From Alistipes sp. (GTDB taxonomy: Bacteria; Bacteroidota; Bacteroidia; Bacteroidales; Rikenellaceae): a DNA stretch of 64,000 nt. Of this stretch, positions 8,806 through 16,789 are shown piece after piece. Location: the NCBI GenBank assembly GCA_020026335.1, contig JAHHQO010000002.1, forward strand, positions 1 to 64,000. Direction: 5' to 3'. Under the pieces are notes generated by a model. The model was not told the origin of the DNA, did not search any database, and saw only the letters and a program-made list of their open reading frames with translations. Made by a program: the position numbers and the translations under genes. How positions within the stretch are numbered: the stretch's first letter is position 1; every line of letters starts with the position of its first letter.

Positions 8806-10725
8806 ATGAAAAGATTCATTAAATATATTATGGCTGTCGCCATGCTGGGTGCCTCTCTGGTTTCCTGCTCTGATTGGACAGAGACCGAGCGCGAGATTAC
8901 TCAGCATCCCGACCAGCAGTCGTCCATCGTTCGCGACGATGCCTACTATCAGGCTTTACGCGAGTACAAGAAAACCAAGCACAAAATTGCATTTGGTTGG
9001 TACGGTTCATGGACTGCCGTGGGTGCATCGTATCAGACCCGTCTGGTCAGCGCTCCCGACTCAATGGATATTATCTCAATTTGGAGCCAGTGGCACTCAC
9101 TGACCCCCGAGCAGATTGCCGACAAGGAGTTCGTACAGAAGGTAAAGGGTACAAAGGTAACCTACACCATCTTCTCGAACAGTCTGCCCGAGCCCTTCCT
9201 CACAGAGATTGGCAAGGGTGAATACACCGATGAGGCTATCGAGGCTTATGCAAAGGCTTATGCAAAAGACTCGATGGACAAGTACAACTACGATGGTATC
9301 GACATCGACTACGAGCCGGGATGGGGTGCTGAAGGCCCCTTCGTTGGTCACGACAACGAGCTCTTCACCAAGCTGATTACAGCCATGAGCAAGTACGTAG
9401 GTCCCCGTTCGGGTACAGGTCGTCTGTTCATCATCGACGGTGTTCCCTATGCAGCTGCACACGAGGTAACCGACTGCTTCGACTACGGTATCGTACAGGC
9501 TTACCACTCGTCGGGTTACTCTGACTTGCAGAGCCGTTTCAACAACGCTGCCAACAAGGGTTGGAAGCCCGAGCAGTACATCTTCGCCGAGAACTTCGAG
9601 TCTTATTGGAAGACCGGCGGTGTAAACCACCAGTGCCAGGACGGTACGGTTGTTAACTCATTGCTCGGTATGGCACGTTTCAACCCCATTCAGGGTTTTT
9701 GCGCCGGCTTCGGTGCATACCACATGGAGTATGAGTACGCCAACACCACAATGCCTTACAAGTACATGCGAGAGGCCATTCAGGAGTTGAACCCCGCAGG
9801 TGGTGCACTCGTTGTATCGCTCTCGCCCTCGACTGTCGTTAAGCACTCGCTGATTCTCAACGCCAACGGTTCGGTTACCGGTTCGGTTGAAGACACCTTC
9901 GCGCTGAAGTTCGCTCGTCCTACCGACGCAGAGGCTACTTTCAACGTAAGCGTTGACAACTCGCTGGTTAGCAAGTTCAACCTCAAGAACGGCACCGATT
10001 ATGCAGAATACGACGCTTCGAAGGTTACGGTAAATGCTCTTACCGTTGCAGAGAATGCTCTCAGCACTGAGGACACTCCCGTTGAAGTAGATATCAAGGG
10101 TATCACCGCTGGCGAGTACCTGATTCCCATTGTGGTTTCTCTTCCCGAAGATGAGAAATTCACATCGAAGGAGTCTTTGGTACACTACCTACTCATCAGT
10201 GTCAAGAGCATGGACATCGATATGACTACTATGACACTGACTGGTACAAAGATTCAGCCCACCGAGGCTTGGACCATCGATTGCTTCCGTGGCAAGAATT
10301 CTTCGGGTGATACAGGTATCCTCAACTTCACCGATGCAAAGAAGGCCGATATGTTCGATGGTTCAATCAATGACTACGGCTTTTGGCAAGCGTCTTACCG
10401 TTCATGGGGACGTGAAGGTGGTAACTTCACCATCGTCATGGACAAAACCTACAATGTATCGGGATTCAGATGGCACGTTCCCGAAAATAAGGACGATCCC
10501 AATCCCGACTGCATCGAATTCGTTTACAGTACCGACCGCGAAGAGTGGCACAGCCTCACAAACGGTGTGAAATTCAAGCCCGCCATGTCTGCCGACAGAT
10601 GGAAGGTATTCCAGTTCTCAAAGCCTGTCAATGCAAGGTATATCCGTGTGTATCTTGCGCCTCATCACGAAACACGAAAATATGTTAGCATGGATGAGGC
10701 CGAAGTATATACCCCTACAAAATAA
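8806..10725 (+). CDS. GH18 endo-beta-N-acetylglucosaminidase-like lipoprotein
   Basis: This enzyme probably cleaves the chitobiose core of N-glycans at the cell surface. The 639-residue precursor has a lipobox (LVSC, Cys21) followed by SDW. The catalytic GH18 barrel spans about residues 50-320. It carries the diagnostic DxxDxDxE motif as D163-G-I-D166-I-D168-Y-E170, with E170 the expected proton donor. Residues of about 335-455 look like a DUF1735-type beta domain. Residues of about 470-639 resemble an F5/8 type C (discoidin-like) carbohydrate-binding module. This mix of GH18, DUF1735 and a C-terminal binding domain occurs in Bacteroides proteins related to endoglycosidases. Specificity (high-mannose, complex or other glycans) cannot be read from the sequence. 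Confidence 0.88.
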   Translation: MKRFIKYIMAVAMLGASLVSCSDWTETEREITQHPDQQSSIVRDDAYYQALREYKKTKHKIAFGWYGSWTAVGASYQTRLVSAPDSMDIISIWSQWHSLTPEQIADKEFVQKVKGTKVTYTIFSNSLPEPFLTEIGKGEYTDEAIEAYAKAYAKDSMDKYNYDGIDIDYEPGWGAEGPFVGHDNELFTKLITAMSKYVGPRSGTGRLFIIDGVPYAAAHEVTDCFDYGIVQAYHSSGYSDLQSRFNNAANKGWKPEQYIFAENFESYWKTGGVNHQCQDGTVVNSLLGMARFNPIQGFCAGFGAYHMEYEYANTTMPYKYMREAIQELNPAGGALVVSLSPSTVVKHSLILNANGSVTGSVEDTFALKFARPTDAEATFNVSVDNSLVSKFNLKNGTDYAEYDASKVTVNALTVAENALSTEDTPVEVDIKGITAGEYLIPIVVSLPEDEKFTSKESLVHYLLISVKSMDIDMTTMTLTGTKIQPTEAWTIDCFRGKNSSGDTGILNFTDAKKADMFDGSINDYGFWQASYRSWGREGGNFTIVMDKTYNVSGFRWHVPENKDDPNPDCIEFVYSTDREEWHSLTNGVKFKPAMSADRWKVFQFSKPVNARYIRVYLAPHHETRKYVSMDEAEVYTPTK

Positions 10726-10744
10726 TTTTAACTTGTAAAAAGAT

Positions 10745-11896
10745 ATGAAACTGCATAATTTGTTTTCTCCACTTATAATGATGGCTGCCGTAATGACAGG
10801 CTGTCAGGAATCAGCGGATACATATCCAGCATTATACATGACCGATGCCCAAGCTCGCCCCGACAGATCGGTTGCTGTAGACGAGCTTCCCACAACAGCC
10901 AAATTCACCGTGTCGTCATCGGTTGTTGTCGGACAGAATGTCGATGTCGAACTAACCGTATGCCCCAAATTGCTAGACGGCTACAACGCCAAGTACGGTA
11001 AGAACTATCAGATGCCTCCTATGGAGAGCTTCAAGCTCAGCTCTACCACCACCACTATTCAGGCTGGTTACAACACCTCGACCGATGTGGAGTTCTCGCT
11101 AACCACCATGGATGGTTTCAAAGAGGGTGTTACCTACTGTGTGCCCATCACCATCAAGTCGGTAAAGGGTTCGCTCTCTGTTCTCGAGCCCAGCCGCACA
11201 CTCTTCCTCGTACTGAAGACCCCCGTCATCAGTAAGGGTATTTACCTGGGACCCAGCAACATATACAAGGTTGAGGCCTTCCAGGAGGATTCGGACCTCT
11301 CGGCTCTCAAGGAGATTACTCTGGAGACTCGTGTTTACATGAACCAGTTCAAGGACTCCGACCCCTACATCAGCTCTATCATGGGTATTGAGGGTGAGTG
11401 CGCAATGCGTTTCGGTGACGTGAAAGTTCCCAAGGATTGTCTCCAGATTTGCCACGGTGACTACCAGCCCGCAGCAGCCGACAAACCTCTGTCGCTCCAC
11501 AAGTGGTACCACATAGCCGCTGTATGGACAGGTTCTACATGGGATCTCTACATCGACGGTCAGTACGCAACAGGTGTTGCCACACAGGGTGAGACCATCA
11601 ACCTTTCGAGCAACAACTCGGGTGGTTTCTACCTCGGTGCTTCTTATGGCGGTGGTCGTCCTCTCGACGGTTATGTTGCCGAGTGCCGTGTATGGAAACG
11701 CGCTCTGTCGCAGTCGGAGATTGCCAACAACATGAACTACGTTGATCCCCAATCTGACGGTCTGGTTGCTTACTGGAGAATGAACGAGTGGGAGCCCTAT
11801 GGTAGCGGCAACCGCGTCGTTGACCTCACAGGCCACGGATACGATGCAATCGGTGGTGACCAGAAGCCTTTGATGATTGACACCAAGTGGAACTAA
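10745..11896 (+). CDS. DUF1735 and LamG-like glycan-binding lipoprotein
   Basis: This is a probable surface glycan-binding protein of the same utilisation locus. It has 383 residues with a lipobox (MTGC, Cys20). Residues of about 25-160 form a DUF1735-like domain, the same type found inside the preceding GH18 protein. Residues of about 165-375 form a concanavalin A-like/LamG jelly-roll domain with recognisable motifs: TLETRVYMN, HKWYHIAAVWTG, WDLYIDGQ and the closing ECRVWKRALSQSEI with GLVAYWRMNE. Such two-domain lipoproteins are common beside GH18 genes in Bacteroidetes. The gene is the last of the operon, 20 bp after the GH18 gene and followed by a strong terminator. No catalytic residues are evident. 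Confidence 0.85.
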   Translation: MKLHNLFSPLIMMAAVMTGCQESADTYPALYMTDAQARPDRSVAVDELPTTAKFTVSSSVVVGQNVDVELTVCPKLLDGYNAKYGKNYQMPPMESFKLSSTTTTIQAGYNTSTDVEFSLTTMDGFKEGVTYCVPITIKSVKGSLSVLEPSRTLFLVLKTPVISKGIYLGPSNIYKVEAFQEDSDLSALKEITLETRVYMNQFKDSDPYISSIMGIEGECAMRFGDVKVPKDCLQICHGDYQPAAADKPLSLHKWYHIAAVWTGSTWDLYIDGQYATGVATQGETINLSSNNSGGFYLGASYGGGRPLDGYVAECRVWKRALSQSEIANNMNYVDPQSDGLVAYWRMNEWEPYGSGNRVVDLTGHGYDAIGGDQKPLMIDTKWN

Positions 11897-11917
11897 TCCT
11901 TCCGCTTTAGATACTTG

Positions 11918-11953
11918 AAAAACATCGTGCGAGGTAATCGCACGATGTTTTTT
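11918..11953 (+). terminator. Terminator of the susC operon
   Basis: A perfect stem AACATCGTGCGA / TCGCACGATGTT with a short GGTAA loop is followed by TTTT. It ends the four-gene glycan operon. Confidence 0.85.
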
Positions 11954-12022
11954 CATGTCCCTACACCATCGGGACAACCCCGTTTTGTCGCACGGAAATA
12001 TTACAGCCGGCGGCTTGGGGGT

Positions 12023-12066
12023 GCAAAAAGAGGAGACTTTCGTTGATGAAAGTCCCCTCTTTTTGC
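12023..12066 (-). terminator. Terminator of the CobW-type GTPase gene
   Basis: The long stem GCAAAAAGAGGaGACTTTC / GAAAGTCcCCTCTTTTTGC has one mismatch and a 6-nt loop. It lies just after the stop codon of the minus-strand G3E GTPase gene, and its AT-rich outer part supplies the U run. Confidence 0.75.
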
Positions 12067-12082
12067 GTGGTTATGACAGATA

Positions 12083-13330
12083 TTACTCCTCGACCAGGCA
12101 GGCGTCCAGCTCGCGCGCCAGCTCCTCCTTGTTGAGATTCTGACCGATGAAGACGATTTTCTGCATACGGTCGCCATATTTGGCGTCCCAATCTCTCACC
12201 AGACCGGGCTCCTCCTCCATCAGTTTTGCCAGCTCCTCCTTGGGCATGGTCGCGTACCAATAGCCGTACTGTGACAACTGTTTCTGCGAACCTGCCTGCT
12301 CGAATACATATGACTGGTCAAACTCATCGGAGAAATAGCACAGACCCTTGGCGCGAATGATGTTCTTCGGCCACTTCTTGGTGACGAAGTAATCAAAATA
12401 GTTCTTGTCGAAGGGGCGTCTTCTGAAATAGACATAAGTGCCGATGCCGTACTCCACGGTCTCGCCCTCGTCATGGTGGTGATGGTGGTGGCAATGGCAG
12501 TGTTCGTCATCATGATGGCAATGGCACTCCTCATCGTGATGGTGGTGCTCATGCTCCTCGTCATCGTGGTGGTGATGTTCGTGTTCGTCACACTCCACGT
12601 GTTTGGAAATCTCCTGCAACCAGCCTGCCGACGATGCCACGGCGTTGAAGCGGAAGCCCTTGGTATCGACCAGACGCTCCAATTCCACATCGGCATAGTC
12701 GCATTCGAGGATGTCGGCCTTGGGCTGGAGGGTGCGAATAATGTTCTTCATACGCTCCAATTCCTCTGGGGCGACCTCCGACACCTTATTGAGAATCACA
12801 AGGTTGCAGAACTCTATCTGCTGAATGAGCAGGTTCTCGATGTCGTCCTCGCCCACCTCCTGAGGATTCAGGTTGTCGGCGCAGTTGAACTCGTCCTTCA
12901 TGCGCAGGGCATCGACCACCGTAACGACACTGTCGAGACACAGGTGACCGTACTTGTTGTAAGCACCGCCCAGCTGGGGGAAGGTGCAGATGGTATTGGC
13001 AATGGGCAGGGGGTCGCAAACACCGCTGGCTTCGATGACGATATAATCGAAACGCTGCATCTTCAGCAACTCGAACAGCTGGTCAATCAAATCGTTCTGC
13101 AAGGTGCAACAGATACATCCGTTTTGCAGCGCCACCAGACTGTCGTCTGACGAATTGACCACACCGCCATGCTGGATGAGGTCGGCATCGATATTGATTT
13201 CGCCGATGTCATTGACGATAACGGCAAATTTTATACCCTTCTTGTTGTTCAGAATATGATTGAGCAATGTGGTTTTGCCACTGCCCAAATAGCCGGTAAT
13301 CAGCAGTACCGGCACATCTTTGACTGCCAT
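12083..13330 (-). CDS. CobW-type G3E GTPase with His-rich metal loop
   Basis: This is a putative metallochaperone GTPase of the COG0523/CobW family, which delivers zinc, cobalt or another metal to target enzymes. The 415-residue protein has a P-loop G13-x2-G16-x-G18-K19-T20 and the family-defining C72-x-C74-C75 metal motif. It also has an NKxxE-like guanine-specificity region (VILNKVSE). A low-complexity insert at about residues 243-286 contains clusters of His with Cys and acidic residues (HEHHHH, CHCHH, HHHHHH), a strong metal-binding sequence. The C-terminal CobW_C domain follows (RRPFDKNYFDYF to IGQNLNKEELARELD). It is monocistronic, with a promoter about 160 nt upstream and a long leader. 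The metal cannot be deduced; zinc is the usual guess for His-rich members. Confidence 0.9.
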   Translation of the reverse strand: MAVKDVPVLLITGYLGSGKTTLLNHILNNKKGIKFAVIVNDIGEINIDADLIQHGGVVNSSDDSLVALQNGCICCTLQNDLIDQLFELLKMQRFDYIVIEASGVCDPLPIANTICTFPQLGGAYNKYGHLCLDSVVTVVDALRMKDEFNCADNLNPQEVGEDDIENLLIQQIEFCNLVILNKVSEVAPEELERMKNIIRTLQPKADILECDYADVELERLVDTKGFRFNAVASSAGWLQEISKHVECDEHEHHHHDDEEHEHHHHDEECHCHHDDEHCHCHHHHHHDEGETVEYGIGTYVYFRRRPFDKNYFDYFVTKKWPKNIIRAKGLCYFSDEFDQSYVFEQAGSQKQLSQYGYWYATMPKEELAKLMEEEPGLVRDWDAKYGDRMQKIVFIGQNLNKEELARELDACLVEE

Positions 13331-13490
13331 AATTATTGATGTAATTTAAAATTTTTCATTCCTTTATACGCTGATACCCAATATCATGAGAACACCTCCA
13401 CAAAAAGGCCGTTCTTTACATTTTCCTCAACGCTTTCGCTGCAATGTTCCCCTTGAGTCGGCGACCCGAAAAACGGAACACAACAATGAA

Positions 13491-13523
13491 GCAAATATAC
13501 GAATTTGCCGCCGTAAAAACAAT
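13491..13523 (-). promoter_or_regulatory. Promoter of the CobW-type gene
   Basis: Read on the minus strand, ATTG, a 20-nt spacer and TATATTTGC match the Bacteroidetes -33/-7 promoter with a single mismatch at -33. It implies a leader of about 155 nt before the ATG at 13330. That leader can form local hairpins (for example CTCAA with TTGAG around GCGAAAGC), but I recognise no known riboswitch class and see no clear Zur or Fur box. Confidence 0.55.
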
Positions 13524-13619
13524 GCACTCTCGATTTACAGAAAGAGTCGTCACCAAAATGTAATGCTCCGACCCCACAATTCCCCATAAATTGCTACATC
13601 GGCGATGGAATATTTTTTG

Positions 13620-13628
13620 TAACTTTGT
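13620..13628 (+). promoter_or_regulatory. -7 element upstream of the Spx/ArsC-like gene
   Basis: TAACTTTGT matches TAnnTTTGY and lies 33 bp before the ATG at 13661. No clear -33 TTTG is present. Confidence 0.5.
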
Positions 13629-13660
13629 TTTGAAACAATAACCACTAAAAACAGATTACT

Positions 13661-14017
13661 ATGGAAAAGTTCATTTTTTTACAATACCCCCAGTGCGGCA
13701 CCTGCAAGAAGGCCAAGAAATGGCTCGACGAGAACGGCATTCCCTATGAGAGCCGCCCCATCGTGGAGGAGAACCCCACAGGCGAGGAGTTGAAGGCATG
13801 GATTCCCAAGAGCGGACTCTCCAGCCGCAAGTTCTTCAACACCTGCGGTGCCAACTACAAGGAGATGCAGTTGAAGGACAAACTCCCCTCGATGAGCGAG
13901 GACGAGCAGATTGCCCTGCTGTCACAAAACGGCAAGCTCGTGAAACGCCCCCTGCTCGTTGGCAAGGACAAGGTGCTGGTCGGCTTCAAGGCCGAGGAGT
14001 GGGAGAAGCTGAAATAG
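13661..14017 (+). CDS. ArsC/Spx family thioredoxin-fold protein
   Basis: This is a 118-residue cytoplasmic protein of the ArsC/Spx/YffB family. The N-terminal C12-G-T-C15 motif sits in a thioredoxin-like first strand and helix (YPQCGTCKKAKKWL). The family-typical GLSSRKFFNTCG and the C-terminal KRPLLVGKDKVLVGFKAEEW motifs are present. Members include arsenate reductases, Spx-type transcription regulators and uncharacterised thiol proteins. The Cx2C motif and the KRPL segment fit the Spx/YffB side, but no arsenic genes are nearby. It is followed 38 bp later by an SDR gene in the same direction, probably in one transcript. Confidence 0.85.
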   Translation: MEKFIFLQYPQCGTCKKAKKWLDENGIPYESRPIVEENPTGEELKAWIPKSGLSSRKFFNTCGANYKEMQLKDKLPSMSEDEQIALLSQNGKLVKRPLLVGKDKVLVGFKAEEWEKLK

Positions 14018-14055
14018 CGCCCCGCAGATTTTGAAATTTTAATCATTACAAAACC

Positions 14056-14808
14056 ATGAAACCACTTCTTGAACACAAAGTAGCCGTCGTAACGGGCGGC
14101 ACACGCGGAATAGGCTATGCCGTCGTCCGCAAGTTTGTAGAGGAGGGTGCGACTGTCATTCTGTGCGGCTCGCGCGAGGAGACCGCCACAAAGGCACTCG
14201 CCCGAATCAAAGAGGAATTTCCGACAGCCGAAGTCGATGCCGCATGGCCACGACTCAACGACCGCGAGTCGGTGAGAAAGACCTTCGACGACATCGTGAA
14301 GAGGTACGGACACCTCGACATTTTGGTCAATAATGCCGGCATCTCACAGCGTACTGCCTTTTTGGAATACACCGTTTCGGAGTATGACGACATCATGGAT
14401 TTGAATGTGAAATCACTCTTTGTGTGTGCACAGGCCGCAGCCGAAATCATGAAGGCACAGGGCGGCGGTGTGATACTCAACACCAGCTCGGTGGTCAGTC
14501 TCTACGGTCAGACCACGGGCTTCGGCTACCCCACTTCGAAATTCGCCGTCAATGGACTGACCAAGTCCCTGGCGCGTGAGTTGGGTGCGTATCACATACG
14601 TGTCAATGCCGTAGCTCCGGGTGTGGTGAAGACCGACATGGTGGCAGCACTGCCCAAGGAGGTCATACAGCCCGTCATCGACCGTATCCCCATGGGACGC
14701 ATGGCCGAAGCCGACGACATCGCCAACGCCTTTCTCTATCTGGCCAGCGACATGGCCGCCTACGTGTCGGGAGAGATTCTCTCGGTAGACGGTGCCGTGG
14801 TCATCTGA
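14056..14808 (+). CDS. SDR family oxidoreductase, FabG-like
   Basis: This is a classical short-chain dehydrogenase of 250 residues, resembling 3-oxoacyl-ACP reductase. The Rossmann motif is TGGTRGIG (13-20). The structural NNAG motif is near residue 93. The catalytic set is Ser in NTSSVV (about 145), Tyr158 and Lys162 in YPTSK. The C-terminus has the usual VNAVAPGVVKTDM and the YVSGEILSVDGAVV end. The Arg after the second Gly of the Rossmann motif suggests NADP(H). The substrate is not predictable: the dedicated fatty-acid FabG is normally linked to acpP or fabD, which are absent here. It is the last gene before a strong terminator. Confidence 0.88.
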   Translation: MKPLLEHKVAVVTGGTRGIGYAVVRKFVEEGATVILCGSREETATKALARIKEEFPTAEVDAAWPRLNDRESVRKTFDDIVKRYGHLDILVNNAGISQRTAFLEYTVSEYDDIMDLNVKSLFVCAQAAAEIMKAQGGGVILNTSSVVSLYGQTTGFGYPTSKFAVNGLTKSLARELGAYHIRVNAVAPGVVKTDMVAALPKEVIQPVIDRIPMGRMAEADDIANAFLYLASDMAAYVSGEILSVDGAVVI

Positions 14809-14827
14809 CCCGTACGACACACCATCC

Positions 14828-14870
14828 AAGAAAGAGACACACGGAATTTCCCGTGTGTCTCTTTCTTATT
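14828..14870 (+). terminator. Intrinsic terminator after the SDR gene
   Basis: A perfect 17-bp stem (AAGAAAGAGACACACGG and its complement) with a 6-nt loop and a T-rich tail ends the spx-like/SDR unit. Confidence 0.85.
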
Positions 14871-15036
14871 TTATACAGCGGTCGGATTGTCGGGGAGGGC
14901 AACCTCGATTCGTGAAAATCGGCAGGAAGATGTCGATTATCTCCAATAATTCTTCAAAATCGGAAATTTATTCTTCGGAAATTGTATCTTCGGCGAAGAT
15001 GTAATAATTTTGAAAGCCAAATTAAAACGGGAACAG

Positions 15037-16383
15037 ATGAATACAATCTTAATTATAGACGATGAACCTACCATAAGAATGCTGCTCGGTCGTATCCTCG
15101 AATTGGAGGGTTACGAGATTCTGCAAGCCAAGGACCGCCAGTCGGCATTGGCACAACTTCGGAAATCGGCTTCGGAGGTAGAGGTCATTCTCTGCGATGT
15201 ATTCCTGCCCGATGGCAACGGTGTGGAGATGATTGCCGAGATGAAGGAGCTTGCCCCTCATGCCAACATCATTCTGTTGACGGCACACGGCAACATCACC
15301 GACGGTGTGCAGGCCATCAAGAACGGTGCTTTCGACTATATCGTGAAGGGTGACGACAACCGCAAAATCATACCTCTGGTGAGTCGCGCCATGGAGGAGG
15401 TACACACCCGCGCCAAGAGCCGCCCCACTCCTACTCGCAGCGGCAAGAGCCTAAAAAAGGGATTTGACTGCATCATCGGTCAGTCCCCGGTCTTCCAGCA
15501 CACGGTGCGCATGGTAGAGAAGGTCGCAGCTTCGGAGGTATCGGTACTGCTCACCGGTGAGACAGGAACGGGTAAGGAGGTCTTCGCCAAGGCCATACAC
15601 AAAAAGAGTCCGCGCAGTGCCCGCCCCTTTGTGGCCATCAACTGCTCGGCATTCAGTCGCGAGTTGCTCGAAAGCGAGTTGTTCGGACACATTGCCGGTG
15701 CATTTACGGGTGCGGTGAAGAACAAGAAAGGTCTGTTTGAGGAGGCCGATGGCGGGACACTCTTTCTGGACGAAATCGGAGAGATGGAGTACGGCTTACA
15801 GGCCAAATTGTTGCGCGCCCTGGAGACGGGCGAGTTCATCAAGGTGGGCGACACGCAACCCACAAAGGTGGATGTGAGAATCATCGCCGCAACCAACCGC
15901 GACCTGAAGAAAGAGATTGACAACCACCGTTTCCGTGAGGATTTGTACTTCCGTCTCTCGGTCTTTCAGATTGAGTTGCCTCCCCTGCGTTGCCGACAGG
16001 GCGATGTAAGACTCCTCGCCGACCACTTCGTGAAGACCCTCTCGGAGAAGATGAACCAACAGGCTGTACCTTTGAGTGAGGATTGTCTGCGCATGATGGA
16101 GGAGTACGCCTGGCCGGGCAACATCCGCGAGCTTCGCAATGTCATCGAACGCTCGCTCATCGTCTGTGAAGGTCAAATCACGCCCAACGACCTGCCCGTG
16201 GACATCTACATGAACAGCAACAAAAATTCATCGTCACTCCAGCAATTCGATCTGGCATCGGTCGAGCGCGACCACATCGCCAAGATACTCAACTACACCC
16301 ACGGCAACAAGACTGCCACCGCGCGACTGCTGAAAATAGGACTGACGACCCTCTACCGCAAAATCGAAGAATACGGGTTGTAG
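15037..16383 (+). CDS. NtrC-type sigma-54-dependent response regulator (Kdp-associated)
   Basis: This response regulator activates sigma-54 RNA polymerase. It has 448 residues from the ATG at 15037; the longer frame would need a TTG and would add nine non-conserved residues. The receiver domain (about 1-120) has the phospho-acceptor Asp54 in LCDVFLPDGNG. The AAA+ domain (about 145-370) has Walker A GETGTGKE, the sigma-54 contact loop GAFTGA (221-226), and the LFLDEIGEM Walker B. A Fis-type helix-turn-helix closes the protein (NKTATARLLKIGLTTLYRKI). It ends at a terminator and lies directly upstream of a sigma-54-like promoter and the kdp operon. That makes it the likely partner of the histidine kinase at 22304 and a replacement for KdpE. 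Confidence 0.9.
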   Translation: MNTILIIDDEPTIRMLLGRILELEGYEILQAKDRQSALAQLRKSASEVEVILCDVFLPDGNGVEMIAEMKELAPHANIILLTAHGNITDGVQAIKNGAFDYIVKGDDNRKIIPLVSRAMEEVHTRAKSRPTPTRSGKSLKKGFDCIIGQSPVFQHTVRMVEKVAASEVSVLLTGETGTGKEVFAKAIHKKSPRSARPFVAINCSAFSRELLESELFGHIAGAFTGAVKNKKGLFEEADGGTLFLDEIGEMEYGLQAKLLRALETGEFIKVGDTQPTKVDVRIIAATNRDLKKEIDNHRFREDLYFRLSVFQIELPPLRCRQGDVRLLADHFVKTLSEKMNQQAVPLSEDCLRMMEEYAWPGNIRELRNVIERSLIVCEGQITPNDLPVDIYMNSNKNSSSLQQFDLASVERDHIAKILNYTHGNKTATARLLKIGLTTLYRKIEEYGL

Positions 16384-16412
16384 ATTTTCGCTCTCGACCC
16401 TCCCGATATGAT

Positions 16413-16444
16413 AATACCTTTCCATTTTGGAAGGGTATTTTTTT
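16413..16444 (+). terminator. Terminator between regulator and kdp operon
   Basis: The 11-bp stem AATACCTTTCC / GGAAGGGTATT with a 4-nt loop is followed by seven T residues. It separates the regulator transcript from the kdp transcript, so kdp needs its own promoter. Confidence 0.85.
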
Positions 16445-16510
16445 ATGTCCTCCGCCCGAGGAAAACACTACACCACTGAAACACAACACGATAACCGACC
16501 ACACGGAATA

Positions 16511-16527
16511 TTGGCACACCTTTTGAC
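16511..16527 (+). promoter_or_regulatory. Sigma-54-like promoter of the kdp operon
   Basis: TGGCAC, five bases, then TTGA reproduces the -24/-12 layout TGGCAC-N5-TTGC of sigma-54 promoters. The GG and the expected second element are 10 bp apart. The only deviation is A in place of C in the -12 GC. It lies about 55 bp before the first small kdp gene and next to an NtrC-type activator gene, which supports the call. Confidence 0.6.
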
Positions 16528-16578
16528 TCTATCATCATCGGAATGTAAAACAGAAAACTAAAAAACAGATGATGTATG

Positions 16579-16674
16579 ATGACACTATTATGTGAATTGA
16601 GCATCTGCCTTTTGGCAGGGTTGGTTTGTTTCGTCCTCTTTTATTGGAGTGTCGATTGGTTCGAAAAAATCTAA
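16579..16674 (+). CDS. 31-aa single-helix membrane peptide ahead of KdpF
   Basis: This is a 31-codon frame starting MTLLCELSICLL, continuing with a hydrophobic helix that contains GLVCFVLFYW, and ending with the amphipathic tail SVDWFEKI. The composition (one transmembrane helix with a charged end) and the exact join to the next gene argue that it is translated: its TAA is immediately followed by the KdpF ATG. I know no characterised family for it. It is plausibly an accessory peptide of the Kdp complex, analogous in position and size to KdpF. The frame is too short for standard gene callers. Conservation upstream of kdpF in related genomes would be decisive. Confidence 0.6.
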   Translation: MTLLCELSICLLAGLVCFVLFYWSVDWFEKI

Positions 16675-16767
16675 ATGTATCGGAAAATGTATAGTATCCT
16701 TTTTGTAATCGGAATCCTTTTGTTCGGTTATCTGGGCTATGTGCTCGTCAAGCCGGAGAAATTTTAA
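16675..16767 (+). CDS. kdpF: KdpF, small subunit of the Kdp K+-ATPase
   Basis: A 30-residue membrane peptide (MYRKMYSILFVI...) has one helix and the ending GYLGYVLVKPEKF. This resembles the GYL-Y-L---E-F pattern of KdpF in enterobacteria. KdpF stabilises the KdpABC potassium-pumping complex in the inner membrane. Its ATG directly abuts the stop of the preceding 31-aa peptide, and kdpA starts 22 bp later, so translation is probably coupled. The gene is below the usual length cut-off of annotation tools. Confidence 0.8.
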   Translation: MYRKMYSILFVIGILLFGYLGYVLVKPEKF

Positions 16768-16789
16768 TGTAAAAAAACAGTAGAGAGTT

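Noticed and set aside
12473..13150. 225-codon plus-strand frame opposite the CobW-type gene
   Set aside because: It starts with low-complexity Met/Val that is just the complement of the His-rich insert. The minus-strand protein has a clear P-loop and CxCC.
13384..13589. Overlapping 67-codon frames on both strands
   Set aside because: Neither has a family or a ribosome-binding context, and the stretch contains the promoter of the CobW-type gene.
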